Part shown: positions 26,239 through 34,916 of the stretch, piece after piece
Position numbering within the stretch: the first letter of the stretch is position 1
How the letters are laid out: each line of letters starts with the position of its first letter
Assembly: GCF_036634195.1 (NCBI RefSeq)
Contig: NZ_JAZIFY010000001.1
Coordinates: 2,056,501-2,120,500 of the forward strand
DNA length: 64,000 nt
Origin: Streptomyces sp. P9-A4
GTDB taxonomy: Bacteria > Actinomycetota > Actinomycetes > Streptomycetales > Streptomycetaceae
Direction: 5' to 3'
The notes under the pieces: generated by a model
Databases searched by the model: none
What the model saw: only the letters and a program-made list of their open reading frames with translations
What the model was told of the DNA's origin: nothing
Translations under genes and position numbers: made by a program

Positions 26239-27204
26239 GTGCCGTACGACCACCGGAAGACCACCCGCCGCACCCCCACCCCCACCCCCACATCCAGCCA
26301 CACGCCCGGCTCCGTGCTCACCCGTGCGCTCGCCCTCGCGGGCTGCTGCGCCGTGCTCGCCGGCTGCGGGGCCTCGCAGGCCGCGCCGCCCGGCGGGAAG
26401 GCCCAGGAGACCCGGCTGGAGAGCGCGACCCAGTCCCTGCCGCCGGTCGCCTCCGGCGGACAGCCGAGCCGCTCCCCGCAGGCGGCCCCGCAGTCAAGCC
26501 GCTCCCCGCAGCCCGTCTCGCAGGGCAACCGTCCGCTCGCCGGGCGGACGGTCGTCATCGACCCCGGTCACAACTCCGGCAATTTCCGCCATTCCCGGGA
26601 GATCAACCAGAAGGTGAACATCGGGACGACCCGTAAGGAATGCGACACCACGGGCACCTCGACCGACGCCGGGTACACCGAGGCCTCGTTCACCCTCGAC
26701 GTCTCCCACCGCCTGCGGGACCTCCTCACCGCGCGCGGCGCGAAGGTGGTCCTCACCCACGACGCCGACCGCCCCTGGGGCCCCTGCATCGACGAGCGGG
26801 CCCGGATCGGCAACGCGGCCCGCGCCGACGCCGTCGTCTCCGTCCACGCGGACGGTTCCGCCGTCGGCCACCGCGGATTCCATGTGATCCTGCCCGCACG
26901 CGTGCGCGGCGGCTCCGCCGACACCGCGAAGATCGTCGGCCCCTCGCGCGACCTGGGCGAGGACATCGTCGACCGCTTCGCCCGCGCCACCGGAACCTCG
27001 CCCGCCAACTACCTCGGTTCCGGCACGGGGTTGGACGTACGGGACGATCTCGGCGGACTCAATCTCTCAACCGTGCCCAAGGTCTTCGTCGAATGCGGCA
27101 ATATGCGTGATCCGAAGGACGCCCAGCTGCTCACGTCGGCGGCGTGGCGGCAGAAGGCGGCCCAGGGCCTCGCGGACGGCATCGCCACCTACCTCAAGGG
27201 GTAG
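26239..27204 (+). CDS. N-acetylmuramoyl-L-alanine amidase, lipoprotein (Amidase_3)
   Basis: 321 residues. A lipobox (VLAGCGAS) follows the hydrophobic ALALAGCCAVLAG segment, then a Ser/Pro/Gln-rich linker. The catalytic domain begins RTVVIDPGHNSGNFRHSREI with the first zinc His, then YTEASFTLDVSHRL with the Glu, and ADAVVSVHADGSAVGHRGF with the second His. The end KVFVECGNMRDPKDAQLL is typical. It cleaves the lactyl-amide bond between MurNAc and the stem peptide and would be tethered outside the membrane. A GTG start is chosen before the signal peptide; a second in-frame GTG closer to it is possible. Confidence 0.9.
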   Translation: MPYDHRKTTRRTPTPTPTSSHTPGSVLTRALALAGCCAVLAGCGASQAAPPGGKAQETRLESATQSLPPVASGGQPSRSPQAAPQSSRSPQPVSQGNRPLAGRTVVIDPGHNSGNFRHSREINQKVNIGTTRKECDTTGTSTDAGYTEASFTLDVSHRLRDLLTARGAKVVLTHDADRPWGPCIDERARIGNAARADAVVSVHADGSAVGHRGFHVILPARVRGGSADTAKIVGPSRDLGEDIVDRFARATGTSPANYLGSGTGLDVRDDLGGLNLSTVPKVFVECGNMRDPKDAQLLTSAAWRQKAAQGLADGIATYLKG

Positions 27205-27326
27205 GACCGGCGGGCGATAGATTCGCTCCGTACGATGGGGCGCCGCCCCCGTGCCATGAGGCCCTGCCCATGAGGCCCCGAGTACCACCCCGACGCGACG
27301 ACCGACGAACGACGAAGGACTCTTAC

Positions 27327-28193
27327 GTGAATATCCGCTCCCTCACCCGAGGCGATGGCGTGCTGATCGGTGCAGCGGTGGTGCTGTTCATCGCCTCGTT
27401 CCTCGACATCTCCGGCTGCGACGGCCCGGCGTCGATCTGCGACCAGATCCCCAGCTCGAACTCCTGGGAGGCCTCGCCCCTCGGCTGGGGCTCCTTCTTC
27501 CTCGGCATCGCCGGTGCCGCGCTCGTCGTGGTCTCCCACGGCCTGCCGCAGCAGCGCAAGGTGGCCGGTCTGGAGCTCGGCCAGGCCGGTGCCGCGTTCA
27601 CCATCGCCTCCGCGTGGACCCTGCTCATGTGGATCTTCGAGGCCACCAACGCCGGCGCGGGCCTGGTCCTCGGCCTGATCGCCTCCCTGGTCGTGGCCGG
27701 TGCCGCCGTCGCCGGTCCGCTGGTCCCCGCCCTCAAGGCCCCGCTGATGAGCGCGCCCAGCCCGCAGGCCCCGCAGCCGTACGGCATGCAGCCGGGCCAG
27801 CCCGGCCAGCAGGGCGTCCCCGGCGCCGGCTACGGCTACCCGGGCGCGCAGCACCCGCAGTACGGCGGACCGCAGGACCCCTCGCAGGGTGCGGGCCAGC
27901 CGTTCGGCGCGCAGGCGCCCGCCCCGCAGCCGCAGGCCGCGCACCAGCCCGAGCCGCAGGCCCAGGCTCCGGCCGCGCAGGCGCAGCCGGCCTCGGACTT
28001 CACCCCGTTCTGGTTCGCCGTCCCGGTCGCCCGTCCGCTGTACGCGGAGGACGGCTCCCAGGCGCCGATCGCCGAACTGGCCCCGGGTACCTGGTACCTG
28101 GCGGTCGAGCAGCGCGGTCCGGGCCTGGTGGCCCAGACGCAGGACGGCCGCCGCGGCGTCCTCCAGGACACCACGGGCATCCAGCGCGGCTAG
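27327..28193 (+). CDS. Four-helix membrane protein with Pro/Gln-rich tail (DUF5336-like)
   Basis: 288 residues from a GTG with GAAGGA eight bases upstream. Four hydrophobic helices fill residues 10-135 (GVLIGAAVVLFIASFLDISG, WGSFFLGIAGAALVVVSHGL, AAFTIASAWTLLMWIFEATN, LVLGLIASLVVAGAAVAGPL). A Pro/Gln/Gly-rich linker of 90 residues follows. A compact C-terminal domain, FTPFWFAVPVARPLYAEDGS to the end, ends with RRGVLQDTTGIQRG and looks like a small beta-barrel. Related membrane domains occur in mycobacteria with unknown role. It follows the amidase by about 120 bp in the same direction. Confidence 0.8.
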   Translation: MNIRSLTRGDGVLIGAAVVLFIASFLDISGCDGPASICDQIPSSNSWEASPLGWGSFFLGIAGAALVVVSHGLPQQRKVAGLELGQAGAAFTIASAWTLLMWIFEATNAGAGLVLGLIASLVVAGAAVAGPLVPALKAPLMSAPSPQAPQPYGMQPGQPGQQGVPGAGYGYPGAQHPQYGGPQDPSQGAGQPFGAQAPAPQPQAAHQPEPQAQAPAAQAQPASDFTPFWFAVPVARPLYAEDGSQAPIAELAPGTWYLAVEQRGPGLVAQTQDGRRGVLQDTTGIQRG

Positions 28194-28298
28194 GAAGCCC
28201 CGCGGGGCCCTCACCGTACGGCCCTCACTCCACGGCCCCTCGTCCGGAATCCCTTCCGGGCGGGGGGCCGTTGGCGTACAGTCCCCGCATCGCACGAA

Positions 28299-28313
28299 CT
28301 GACGGATCGTCAG
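28299..28313. promoter_or_regulatory. Second-motif palindrome before F420-type oxidoreductase
   Basis: CTGACGGATCGTCAG has perfect 6-bp arms and lies 13 bp before the oxidoreductase ATG. It is the same motif seen before the MaoC operon and the acyl-CoA dehydrogenase operon, here without a neighbouring KstR-type site. Confidence 0.62.
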
Positions 28314-28326
28314 AAAGGATGGGGGC

Positions 28327-29337
28327 ATGCGACTCGGACTCGCCCTCGGCTACTGGGGCCGCGGCCCCTCCCCCGCCCACCTCGACCTCGCCCGCGAGGC
28401 CGAGCGGCTCGGCTACGACTCCGTGTGGACGGCGGAGGCCTGGGGCTCCGACGCGTTCACCGCGCTGACCTGGATCGCCGCCCACACCAGCCGCATCAAG
28501 CTGGGGACGGCCGTCGCGCAGATGGCCGCCCGCGCCCCCACCACCACCGCCATGCACGCGCTCACCCTCGACCACCTCTCCGGCGGGCGGGTCCTGCTCG
28601 GGCTCGGACTGTCCGGGCCGCAGGTCGTCGAGGGCTGGTACGGGCGCCCCTTCCCCCGCTCACCGCTGACCGCGACCCGAGAGTACGTGGACGTGGTCCG
28701 CCAGGTGCTGCGCCGCGAGGCCCCGGTCCGGCTCGAAGGACGGCACCACTCCCACCCGTACACCGGCCCCGACGGAACCGGCCTCGGCAAGGCGCTCAAG
28801 CCGATCACCCACCCGCTGCGGGCCGGGCTGCCGATCCTGCTGGGCGCCGAGGGGCCGAAGAACATCGCGCAGACGCTGACGATCGCCGACGGCTGGCTGC
28901 CGCTGTACTGGACCCCCGAACGCTGGTCCGAGGTGTACGCGCTCCCCGAGCGCCTTCCCGAGGGCTTCCTCGTCGCCCCCATGGTCCGGGCCCAGGTCTG
29001 CGCGGACGTGGCGGCCGGACTCCTCCCGGTCAAGGCGATGCTCGGCTTCTACATCGGCGGCATGGGCCACGCCGCCCGCAACTTCCACGCGGACCTGATG
29101 GGACGCATGGGGTACGAGAAGGAGGCCCGGCGCGTCCAGGAGCTGTTCGCCGCCGGCCGGCGCGAGGAGGCGGTGCTCGCCGTACCGGACGCCTTCGCGG
29201 ACGAGATCTCCCTCGTCGGACCCCGGACCCGGATCGCCGAGCGGCTGGAGAAATGGCGGCGGGGCCCGGTGACGGACCTCCTCGTCACCTCACCGGACCC
29301 CGAAACCCTCCGCCTGCTCGCGGAGCTCAACTCCTAG
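28327..29337 (+). CDS. LLM-class F420-dependent oxidoreductase
   Basis: 336 residues with the bacterial-luciferase-like TIM-barrel. The N-terminus MRLGLALGYWGRGPSPAHLD and LAREAERLGYDSVWTAEAWG is characteristic, then LDHLSGGRVLLGLGLSG, and PILLGAEGPKNIAQTLTIAD forms the cofactor pocket. The C-terminus ends in the usual GPRTRIAERLEKWRRGPVTD segment. Cofactor F420 rather than FMN is inferred from the subgroup. The 28313-28327 spacing places a TetR-like palindrome at the promoter, so it probably belongs to the same lipid or sterol regulon as the beta-oxidation operons. Substrate unknown. Confidence 0.9.
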   Translation: MRLGLALGYWGRGPSPAHLDLAREAERLGYDSVWTAEAWGSDAFTALTWIAAHTSRIKLGTAVAQMAARAPTTTAMHALTLDHLSGGRVLLGLGLSGPQVVEGWYGRPFPRSPLTATREYVDVVRQVLRREAPVRLEGRHHSHPYTGPDGTGLGKALKPITHPLRAGLPILLGAEGPKNIAQTLTIADGWLPLYWTPERWSEVYALPERLPEGFLVAPMVRAQVCADVAAGLLPVKAMLGFYIGGMGHAARNFHADLMGRMGYEKEARRVQELFAAGRREEAVLAVPDAFADEISLVGPRTRIAERLEKWRRGPVTDLLVTSPDPETLRLLAELNS

Positions 29338-29355
29338 TGCGCCGGTGGGAGTCGG

Positions 29356-29904
29356 TCACCCGCCGCTGAGCTGGGACGCACTGGGCACCTTGTCGACGAC
29401 CTCGGCGCCGGCGCTCTTGCCCGCGTCCTTGACGCTGTTGATGACGCTCTCGAAGGAGCTGACGTCCGCCGCGCCTGCCTCACCCTTGCGGAGCTTCGTA
29501 CCGAGGTCCTTGAGCGAGTCGATGCCCGCCGAGAGCGGCGCGACCGCCTTGGAAAGCAGCGGGTCGCCCTTGGCGTTGTTCACGGCCGCCTTGAGCCGGT
29601 TGTACGTGAACGCGCCCGCGAGGCCCGCCTTCACCAGGGCGAAGGTCCGGCCGTCCGCGCCCTTGGTGAACTTGCCCGCGCGGTACGGCTTCACGATCCA
29701 CTGGTACGCGGCGCCCGCCGCCAGCCCCGCGTTGGCCACGAACCGGGTCTTCGCCAGCTTCTGCTGCTCGAAGCTGCTGGAGACCGACGGGGTCGCGGCG
29801 GCGCTCGCGCTCTGCGTGGCGTCGCCGCCGCAGGCGGCGGTGGTCATGAGCAGGGTGCTCGAAAGGAGCAGCGCCACGACTCCACGCGAAGGACTTCTGG
29901 GCAC
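29356..29904 (-). CDS. Putative secreted lipoprotein, function unknown
   Basis: 182 residues from a GTG with GGGAGG seven bases upstream. The signal segment VVALLLSSTLLMTTAACGGD contains a lipobox with Cys near 25. The mature part is helical and Ala/Lys-rich with AGLAAGAAYQWIVKPYRAGK, FALVKAGLAGAFTYNRLKAA, and a C-terminal SFESVINSVKDAGKSAG repeat-like stretch. It resembles streptomycete secreted proteins of unknown role. It is convergent with the F420-type oxidoreductase with only 18 bp between stops. Confidence 0.78.
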   Translation of the reverse strand: MPRSPSRGVVALLLSSTLLMTTAACGGDATQSASAAATPSVSSSFEQQKLAKTRFVANAGLAAGAAYQWIVKPYRAGKFTKGADGRTFALVKAGLAGAFTYNRLKAAVNNAKGDPLLSKAVAPLSAGIDSLKDLGTKLRKGEAGAADVSSFESVINSVKDAGKSAGAEVVDKVPSASQLSGG

Positions 29905-30023
29905 GACGGGACCTCCCTGGGGACTGTGGCGCCAGCCTCGCCCGGGGCAGGGGGGTCCGCTACCCGGGCGACTCCGTCCGGGTAGCGTCCGGGCCCGGGA
30001 GGTCCTGCCCGGCGCCCTGCCCG

Positions 30024-31115
30024 CTACGCCCGGCAGCAGTCCGGTTCGAGGCCGCCGGGAAGGCGCTCGCCGCCGAAGACGGCCACTGTGGCCTCCTCGC
30101 CGCCGAGGGCCGCCACCGCGAGCAGCAGGGAGCCGGCCGTCCAGGCCGTCTGCTCCTCGGGCCACATGGCCTTGTCGCCCTCCGCGTCGCCCTCGAAGAC
30201 GTACCCGGTCCAGTACATGCCGTTCCCGGCGCGCAGGTGCTGGATGTCCTGGAGGATGGTGAGGGCCCGGTCCGACTCGCCCATCGCCCAGAGGGCGAGG
30301 GCGAGTTCGCAGCTCTCGCCGCCGGTGACCCAGGGGTTGGGGACCACACAGCGCACCCCGAGGCCGGGCACGACGAACGTGTCCCAGTCGGCCTCGACCC
30401 GCGTCTTCGCCTCGGCGCCCGTCACCGCGCCGCCGAGCACCGGGTAGTACCAGTCCATCGAGTAGCGGGACTTGTCGAGGAAGCGCTCGGGGTGGCGGCG
30501 TATCGCGTGCCCCAGCGCCCCGGTCGCCAACTCCCAGTCGGGCTGCGGCTCTTCGCGGACCTCGGCGATGGCGAGGGCGCAGCGGAGCGCCTGGTGGATC
30601 GAGGAACTGCCGGTGAGCAGGGCGTCGTTCACCGGTGTGCCGTCGGGCTCGCGCTTCCAGCCGATCTGGCCGCCCGGCTGCTGGAGCCCGAGGACGAACT
30701 CGACGGCCGCGTAGACGACGGGCCACATCCGGTCGAGGAAGGTGTCGTCGCCGGTCGAGAGGTAGTGGTGCCAGACGCCGACCGCGATGTACGCGACGAA
30801 GTTGGACTCACGGCCGCGGTCGGTGACCTGCTCCGGGTCGCCGTCCTGGTAGGCGGCGTACCAGGAGCCGTCGGTGTTCTGGTGGCGGGCGAGCCACGCG
30901 TAGGCGCGGGCGGCGGCGGCGTGCTCGCCGGCCGCGTCCAGGGCCATGGCGGCCTCTGTGTGGTCCCAGGGGTCGAGGTGGTGGCCCCGGAACCACGGGA
31001 TCGCCCCGTCCTCGCGCTGGACGGCGAGTATCCCGGTGACGGTCTCGGCTGCCTGCTCGGCGGTGAGCACCCCGGGCAGGACGAGGTGCTCGGCGATCCG
31101 CTCGGGACTCGTCAC
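30024..31115 (-). CDS. Alpha/alpha-toroid protein, prenyltransferase/glycosidase-like
   Basis: 363 residues starting at a GTG that overlaps the methyltransferase stop (GTGA). The sequence is a series of helical hairpins with the repeat pattern Q..DG....W: ILAVQREDGAIPWFRGHHLD, WLARHQNTDGSWYAAYQDGD, VLGLQQPGGQIGWKREPDG. This gives an alpha/alpha-barrel related to terpene cyclase/prenyltransferase folds and to some six-hairpin glycosidases. No DXDD cyclase motif is seen, and no signal peptide. The genes before it are a SAM methyltransferase and a GT4 glycosyltransferase, so modification of a lipid or sugar conjugate is plausible. Exact activity unknown. Confidence 0.82.
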   Translation of the reverse strand: MTSPERIAEHLVLPGVLTAEQAAETVTGILAVQREDGAIPWFRGHHLDPWDHTEAAMALDAAGEHAAAARAYAWLARHQNTDGSWYAAYQDGDPEQVTDRGRESNFVAYIAVGVWHHYLSTGDDTFLDRMWPVVYAAVEFVLGLQQPGGQIGWKREPDGTPVNDALLTGSSSIHQALRCALAIAEVREEPQPDWELATGALGHAIRRHPERFLDKSRYSMDWYYPVLGGAVTGAEAKTRVEADWDTFVVPGLGVRCVVPNPWVTGGESCELALALWAMGESDRALTILQDIQHLRAGNGMYWTGYVFEGDAEGDKAMWPEEQTAWTAGSLLLAVAALGGEEATVAVFGGERLPGGLEPDCCRA

Positions 31116-31858
31116 TTGTCGGCGTCCACGGCGTCGGCCTTCGGAAGGTGCGGCTTGGTCGCGTACGCCACGAAGCTCTTGCCGACGACCGGGTTGAGCA
31201 GCTGCTCGGTGACCCGGGTCAGGGCGGGCTTCTTCATGATGTCCCAGACCAGGAGCTTGTGGTAGGCGCGGACCGGCAGCGCCTTGTCGTTGTCGACGCC
31301 GAAGGCGCACTTCAGCCACCAATACGGCGAGTGCAGGGCGTGCGCGTGGTGGGTGCCGTACGGCTTGAGGCCGGCCTGCCGGATCTTGCCGAGGAGTTCG
31401 TCGGCCTTGTAGATGCGGATGTGGCCGCCCTCGACCTCGTGGTAGGCGTCGGAGAGCGTCCAGCAGACCTTCTCCGGGCCGTAGCGGGGCACGGTGATCG
31501 CGATCCGGCCGCCCGGCTTGAGGACGCGGACCATCTCCGCGAGCACGCCCTTGTCGTCGGGGATGTGCTCCATGACCTCGGAGATGATGACGACGTCGAA
31601 GGACGCGTCGGGGAAGGGCAGGTTGAGGGCGTCGCCCTCCATCGCGGTGGCGGTCGCCCCCGCGGGCGCCTCCCCGGCCTCCTTCATCGCCGCGAACCAC
31701 TTGGCGACCTCGCGGATCTCCTCGCCGTTCTGGTCGAGGGCCACGACCTGGGCGCCGCGCCGGTAGCACTCGAAGGCGTGCCGGCCCGCACCACAGCCCA
31801 GATCGAGCACACGATCGCCGGGGGCGAGCGGGAAACGGGTGAAGTCGACGGTCAGCAC
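31112..31858 (-). CDS. Class I SAM-dependent methyltransferase
   Basis: 248 residues. Motif I RVLDLGCGAGRHAFECYRRG is near residue 20, with the acidic residue VVALDQN. Then GDALNLPFPDASFDVVIISE, VMEHIPDDKGVLAEMVRVLK and PGGRIAITVPRYGPEKVCWT. This is a Methyltransf_11/UbiE-like fold. It starts at a GTG with AGGA five bases upstream and overlaps the toroid gene by 4 bp. A 133-bp gap separates it from the glycosyltransferase upstream, containing hairpins and a short direct repeat. Confidence 0.92.
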   Translation of the reverse strand: MLTVDFTRFPLAPGDRVLDLGCGAGRHAFECYRRGAQVVALDQNGEEIREVAKWFAAMKEAGEAPAGATATAMEGDALNLPFPDASFDVVIISEVMEHIPDDKGVLAEMVRVLKPGGRIAITVPRYGPEKVCWTLSDAYHEVEGGHIRIYKADELLGKIRQAGLKPYGTHHAHALHSPYWWLKCAFGVDNDKALPVRAYHKLLVWDIMKKPALTRVTEQLLNPVVGKSFVAYATKPHLPKADAVDADK

Positions 31859-31923
31859 GGGATCCTGCTTTCGCGAGTGGAAGGTGATTGTGGGCAGGCG
31901 CCCACGCCGACTTGTGGGCAGGC

Positions 31924-31940
31924 GTTCCGCAGGGCGGAAC
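31924..31940. terminator. Hairpin in the glycosyltransferase-methyltransferase gap (attenuator candidate)
   Basis: GTTCCGC-AGG-GCGGAAC is a perfect 7-bp stem-loop. Just beside it, toward the methyltransferase gene, TTGTGGGCAGGCG occurs twice (31889 and 31912). The stem lacks a T tract and could be a partial terminator between the GT4 and methyltransferase genes, or only a structured leader. Confidence 0.35.
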
Positions 31941-31991
31941 AGGCGGGCACGAGCCGACCACCGGGCCGCACCCGACCATGACGACGGAGCA

Positions 31992-33326
31992 TCACCGGCG
32001 CACCCCGGCACCCCGCGCGGCGACCGCCTCCCGATACAGCTCGGCCGTCCCCTGCGCGGCCCGCGCCCAGGTGAACCGCTCCAGGACCCGCGCGCGCCCC
32101 GCCGCGCCGAGCCGGGCCCGCAGCTCCGCGTCACCCAGCACCCGCCCCAGCCCGGCGGCCAGCGCCCCCGCATCACCTGGCGGCACCGCCAGACACGTCT
32201 CCCCGTCCGCCCCCGCGACCTCGGGAATCGCACCACCGGTGGTCGCGACGAGCGCCGTCCCCGTGGCCATCGCCTCGGCGGCGGGCAGCGAGAACCCCTC
32301 GTACAGCGAGGGCACGCAGGACACCTGCGCCGATCGCACCAGGTCGACCAGCTCCGCGTCGCTGATGCCCTTGACGAACCGCACGGCCCCGTCCAGCCCG
32401 TACCGCTCGATCGCGGCGGCGACGGGGCCGTCCTCGGCACGCTTGCCGACCACGACGAGGTGGGCGTCGGGGTTCTCCGTACGGAGCTTGGCGAGCGCCT
32501 CGATCAGGTGGATCAGGCCCTTGAGGGGGACGTCGGCGCTGGAGGTGGTGACGATCCGGCCGGGGACCTCGGCGACGGCCGGATCGGGCGACCAGAGGTC
32601 GGTGTCGGCGCCGATGTGGACGACCCGGATGCGGTCCTCGCGTACCCCGAGGTGCTCGACGATCTCCTGCCGGGAGGTCCCGGAGACGGTGAGGACGGAC
32701 GGCACCCGGCGGGCGACGCGCTTCTGCATGCGGGTGAAGGCGTACCAGCGGCGGACGGAGGCGCGGCGCTTCCAGTCGGCGGCGGCGTCGAGTTCGAGCT
32801 GCCGGTCGACGGTGATGGGGTGGTGGATCGTGGTGACGAGCGGCGCGCCGATCGCGCGCGGACCGCCGAGGAGCCCGTACCCGAGGGTCTGGTTGTCGTG
32901 GACGACGTCGAAGTCGCCGCGGCGGGCGGCGAGCATGCGCCGGGCCCGCAGCGAGAAGGTGAGCGGTTCGGGGAAGCCGCCGGTCCACATGGTCGCGACT
33001 TCCAGGCCGTCGATCCAGTCCCGGTACTCCTCGCGCCTCGGCGTACGGAAGGGGTCCGGCGAGCGGTAGAGGTCGAGGCTGGCGATCTCGGTGAGCGTGA
33101 GCCCCTTGAGGTCCTCGCCCTCGTCGAGGACGGGGTACGGCTGGGAGCCGATGACCTCGACGGAGTGCCCGAGGCGGGCCAGCTCGCGGGAGAGGTGGCG
33201 GACGTAGACGCCCTGTCCGCCGCAGAAGGGATTGCCCTTGTACGTGAGGAGGGCGATGCGCAGGGACTCACCCCCGGCCGCCGTGACGCCCTGTCGGGGG
33301 CTTGCCTCTATGGCCTCAGCGCTCAT
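31992..33326 (-). CDS. Family 4 glycosyltransferase
   Basis: 444 residues with the GT-B fold. The acceptor-side N-terminus is RIALLTYKGNPFCGGQGVYV followed by HLSRELARLGHSVEVIG. The donor-side domain has SVLTVSGTSRQEIVEHLGV, VVHIGADTDLWSP, and the EX7E-type stretch VPSLYEGFSLPAAEAMATGT with GGAIPEVAG. It likely transfers a sugar from a nucleotide donor to a lipid or small molecule, with the downstream methyltransferase and toroid protein acting next. A KstR-type box lies 55 bp upstream of the ATG, shared with the divergent repressor gene. Confidence 0.93.
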   Translation of the reverse strand: MSAEAIEASPRQGVTAAGGESLRIALLTYKGNPFCGGQGVYVRHLSRELARLGHSVEVIGSQPYPVLDEGEDLKGLTLTEIASLDLYRSPDPFRTPRREEYRDWIDGLEVATMWTGGFPEPLTFSLRARRMLAARRGDFDVVHDNQTLGYGLLGGPRAIGAPLVTTIHHPITVDRQLELDAAADWKRRASVRRWYAFTRMQKRVARRVPSVLTVSGTSRQEIVEHLGVREDRIRVVHIGADTDLWSPDPAVAEVPGRIVTTSSADVPLKGLIHLIEALAKLRTENPDAHLVVVGKRAEDGPVAAAIERYGLDGAVRFVKGISDAELVDLVRSAQVSCVPSLYEGFSLPAAEAMATGTALVATTGGAIPEVAGADGETCLAVPPGDAGALAAGLGRVLGDAELRARLGAAGRARVLERFTWARAAQGTAELYREAVAARGAGVRR

Positions 33327-33380
33327 GCGCGACCCCCTTCGAGCGTGCGTTTCGCCGGAGCGTATCCGCTCGCGCTAATC

Positions 33381-33394
33381 TAGAACAAGTTACA
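33381..33394. promoter_or_regulatory. KstR-type operator in the kstR-like/GT4 divergent region
   Basis: TAGAACAAGTTACA matches TNNAACNNGTTNNA at all defined bases. It lies between the divergent glycosyltransferase (55 bp away) and TetR repressor (171 bp away) genes, consistent with autoregulation as reported for mycobacterial KstR. Confidence 0.75.
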
Positions 33395-33564
33395 GACTTG
33401 ATCGCCGGCCCGATCTCCGGCCCGATCGTTCTCGAACGCTTGATCCTTCGAGGAGGACAGAATCTACCGGCAGGTAGCTCCGCGGTGAGATCCGGAACAG
33501 GTGATTCGCGCCACGGCCTCCGCACCGCCATACTGTCGCTCCCCACCGCACGGAACGGGACCTC

Positions 33565-34209
33565 ATGACCGCAGACAACAGAGCGGACCGCAGCCCCGCG
33601 TCGCCACCCCTCACGGAACGACAGGAGGCGCGCCGCCGCCGCATCCTGAACGCCAGCGCGCAGCTCGCGGCGCGGGGCGGCTTCGACGCCGTGCAGATGC
33701 GGGAGGTCGCCGAGGCGGCCGGAGTGGCCCTGGGGACGCTGTACCGCTACTTCCCCTCCAAGATCCACCTGCTGGTCGCGACGATGCAGGACCAGCTCCA
33801 GCACATGCACACCACCCTGCGGAAGCGCCCGCCGGCGGGCGCCGATGCGGCGCAGCGGGTCGCGGAGACGCTGATGCGGGCCTTCCGCGCGCTCCAGCGC
33901 GAACCGCAGCTCGCGGACGCGATGGTGCGGGCGCTGACCTTCGCGGACCGCGGGGTGAGCCCCGAGGTCGACACGGTCTCGCGGCTGACGACCGCGATCA
34001 TCCTGGACGCGATGGGGGCGGAGCACCCGACGCCGGAGCAGCTCTCGGCGGTCCGGGTGATCGAGCACACCTGGCACTCGGCGCTGATCACCTGGCTGTC
34101 GGGACGGGCCTCGATCGCACAGGTGAAGATCGACATCGAGACGGTCTGCCGGCTGATCGACCTGACGGCACCGGCCCCCGCGCCGGCACCGGAGTCCGTG
34201 GCCGGCTGA
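33565..34209 (+). CDS. kstR: TetR-family repressor, KstR-like
   Basis: 214 residues. The N-terminal helix-turn-helix region ERQEARRRRILNASAQLAAR continues with VQMREVAEAAGVALGTLYRY then FPSKIHLLVA, which I recognise as nearly the same as mycobacterial KstR (Rv3574). The C-terminal ligand domain also matches: ADAMVRALTFADRGVSPEVD and TWHSALITWLSGRASIAQVK. KstR represses sterol catabolism genes and is released by a steroid CoA thioester. Six matching or near-matching boxes occur in this window, one in its own upstream region. The ATG has a weak GGGA ribosome site. Ligand and targets are inferred from homology. Confidence 0.9.
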   Translation: MTADNRADRSPASPPLTERQEARRRRILNASAQLAARGGFDAVQMREVAEAAGVALGTLYRYFPSKIHLLVATMQDQLQHMHTTLRKRPPAGADAAQRVAETLMRAFRALQREPQLADAMVRALTFADRGVSPEVDTVSRLTTAIILDAMGAEHPTPEQLSAVRVIEHTWHSALITWLSGRASIAQVKIDIETVCRLIDLTAPAPAPAPESVAG

Positions 34210-34233
34210 GCGGCACGGGCCGCGCCACCCGCG

Positions 34234-34258
34234 CCCCCGGTGGTTCGTGCTCCGGGGG
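34234..34258. terminator. Possible terminator after the KstR-like gene
   Basis: CCCCCGG pairs with CCGGGGG across an 11-base loop, in the 65-bp gap between the convergent repressor and lipoprotein genes. Short stem and no T tract. Confidence 0.45.
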
Positions 34259-34274
34259 TACGGGCGGCACCGGG

Positions 34275-34817
34275 TCAGGACTTCTTGGCCTTCGCGTTCT
34301 CCTCGGCGATGGCCGCCGCGCACTCCGGACCGCTGTCCACGGCGACGAACATGACCAGCTTGAGCGGGCCCGCCGAGTGGTTGCTCGCCTGGAGCTGCCA
34401 GCTGCTCTTCTTCAGGGACTTGATCACCGAGCCGCCCTGGCCGGAGCTGCGCTCCTCGCTCCAGCCGCCCTTGGTCAGGGTCGCGACCGTGGCGTCGTAC
34501 GACTTCGCCGGGTCGGCGGCCTTCTCGGCGTCGGCCGTCCAGCTGACCATGCAGTCCTTGAGCGTGGCCGGAACCTGCTCGCCCGAGGCGTCCTGCGTGA
34601 AGCCGGCCCCGGTCGCCGCGCCGGACAGCTCCTCGGTGACCGCGGCACCGTCGAGCCGCTTGCCACCCGAACCGCCCGAGCCACCCGTCGAGGACGAACC
34701 GGCCGAGGACGAACCGACGGACGCCGAGCCGCCCTTGTCCGCACCACCGTCGCTCCCGCAGCCCGCGACGAGCAGCACCACACCGACGGCCACGGCCGCC
34801 CCCATCACCTTGCGCAC
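34275..34817 (-). CDS. Putative lipoprotein, paralogue of the next gene
   Basis: 180 residues from a GTG with GGGAG four bases upstream. The signal peptide MGAAVAVGVVLLVAGCGSDG has its lipobox Cys near 18. A Ser/Gly-rich linker is followed by a compact domain of about 110 residues with paired cysteines (KDCMVSW, GPECAAA). The segment SLKKSSWQLQASNHSAGPLK has a clear counterpart, LKKRGWTMNARHHSAREG, in the neighbouring lipoprotein, so the two genes are diverged duplicates. Likely outside the membrane; role unknown. Confidence 0.78.
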   Translation of the reverse strand: MRKVMGAAVAVGVVLLVAGCGSDGGADKGGSASVGSSSAGSSSTGGSGGSGGKRLDGAAVTEELSGAATGAGFTQDASGEQVPATLKDCMVSWTADAEKAADPAKSYDATVATLTKGGWSEERSSGQGGSVIKSLKKSSWQLQASNHSAGPLKLVMFVAVDSGPECAAAIAEENAKAKKS

Positions 34818-34916
34818 AGCACTCCCAAGGACGCACACGCGAAGGCCTCTCGCCTCCGCTGACAGGGGCACAGTTTTGCACGTGGAAACGGTCCTCGCGT
34901 GCAACGGCGCCCTTCC

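Noticed and set aside
30024..31115. Squalene-hopene cyclase
   Set aside because: Far too short and lacking the DXDD catalytic motif; only the toroid fold is supported.
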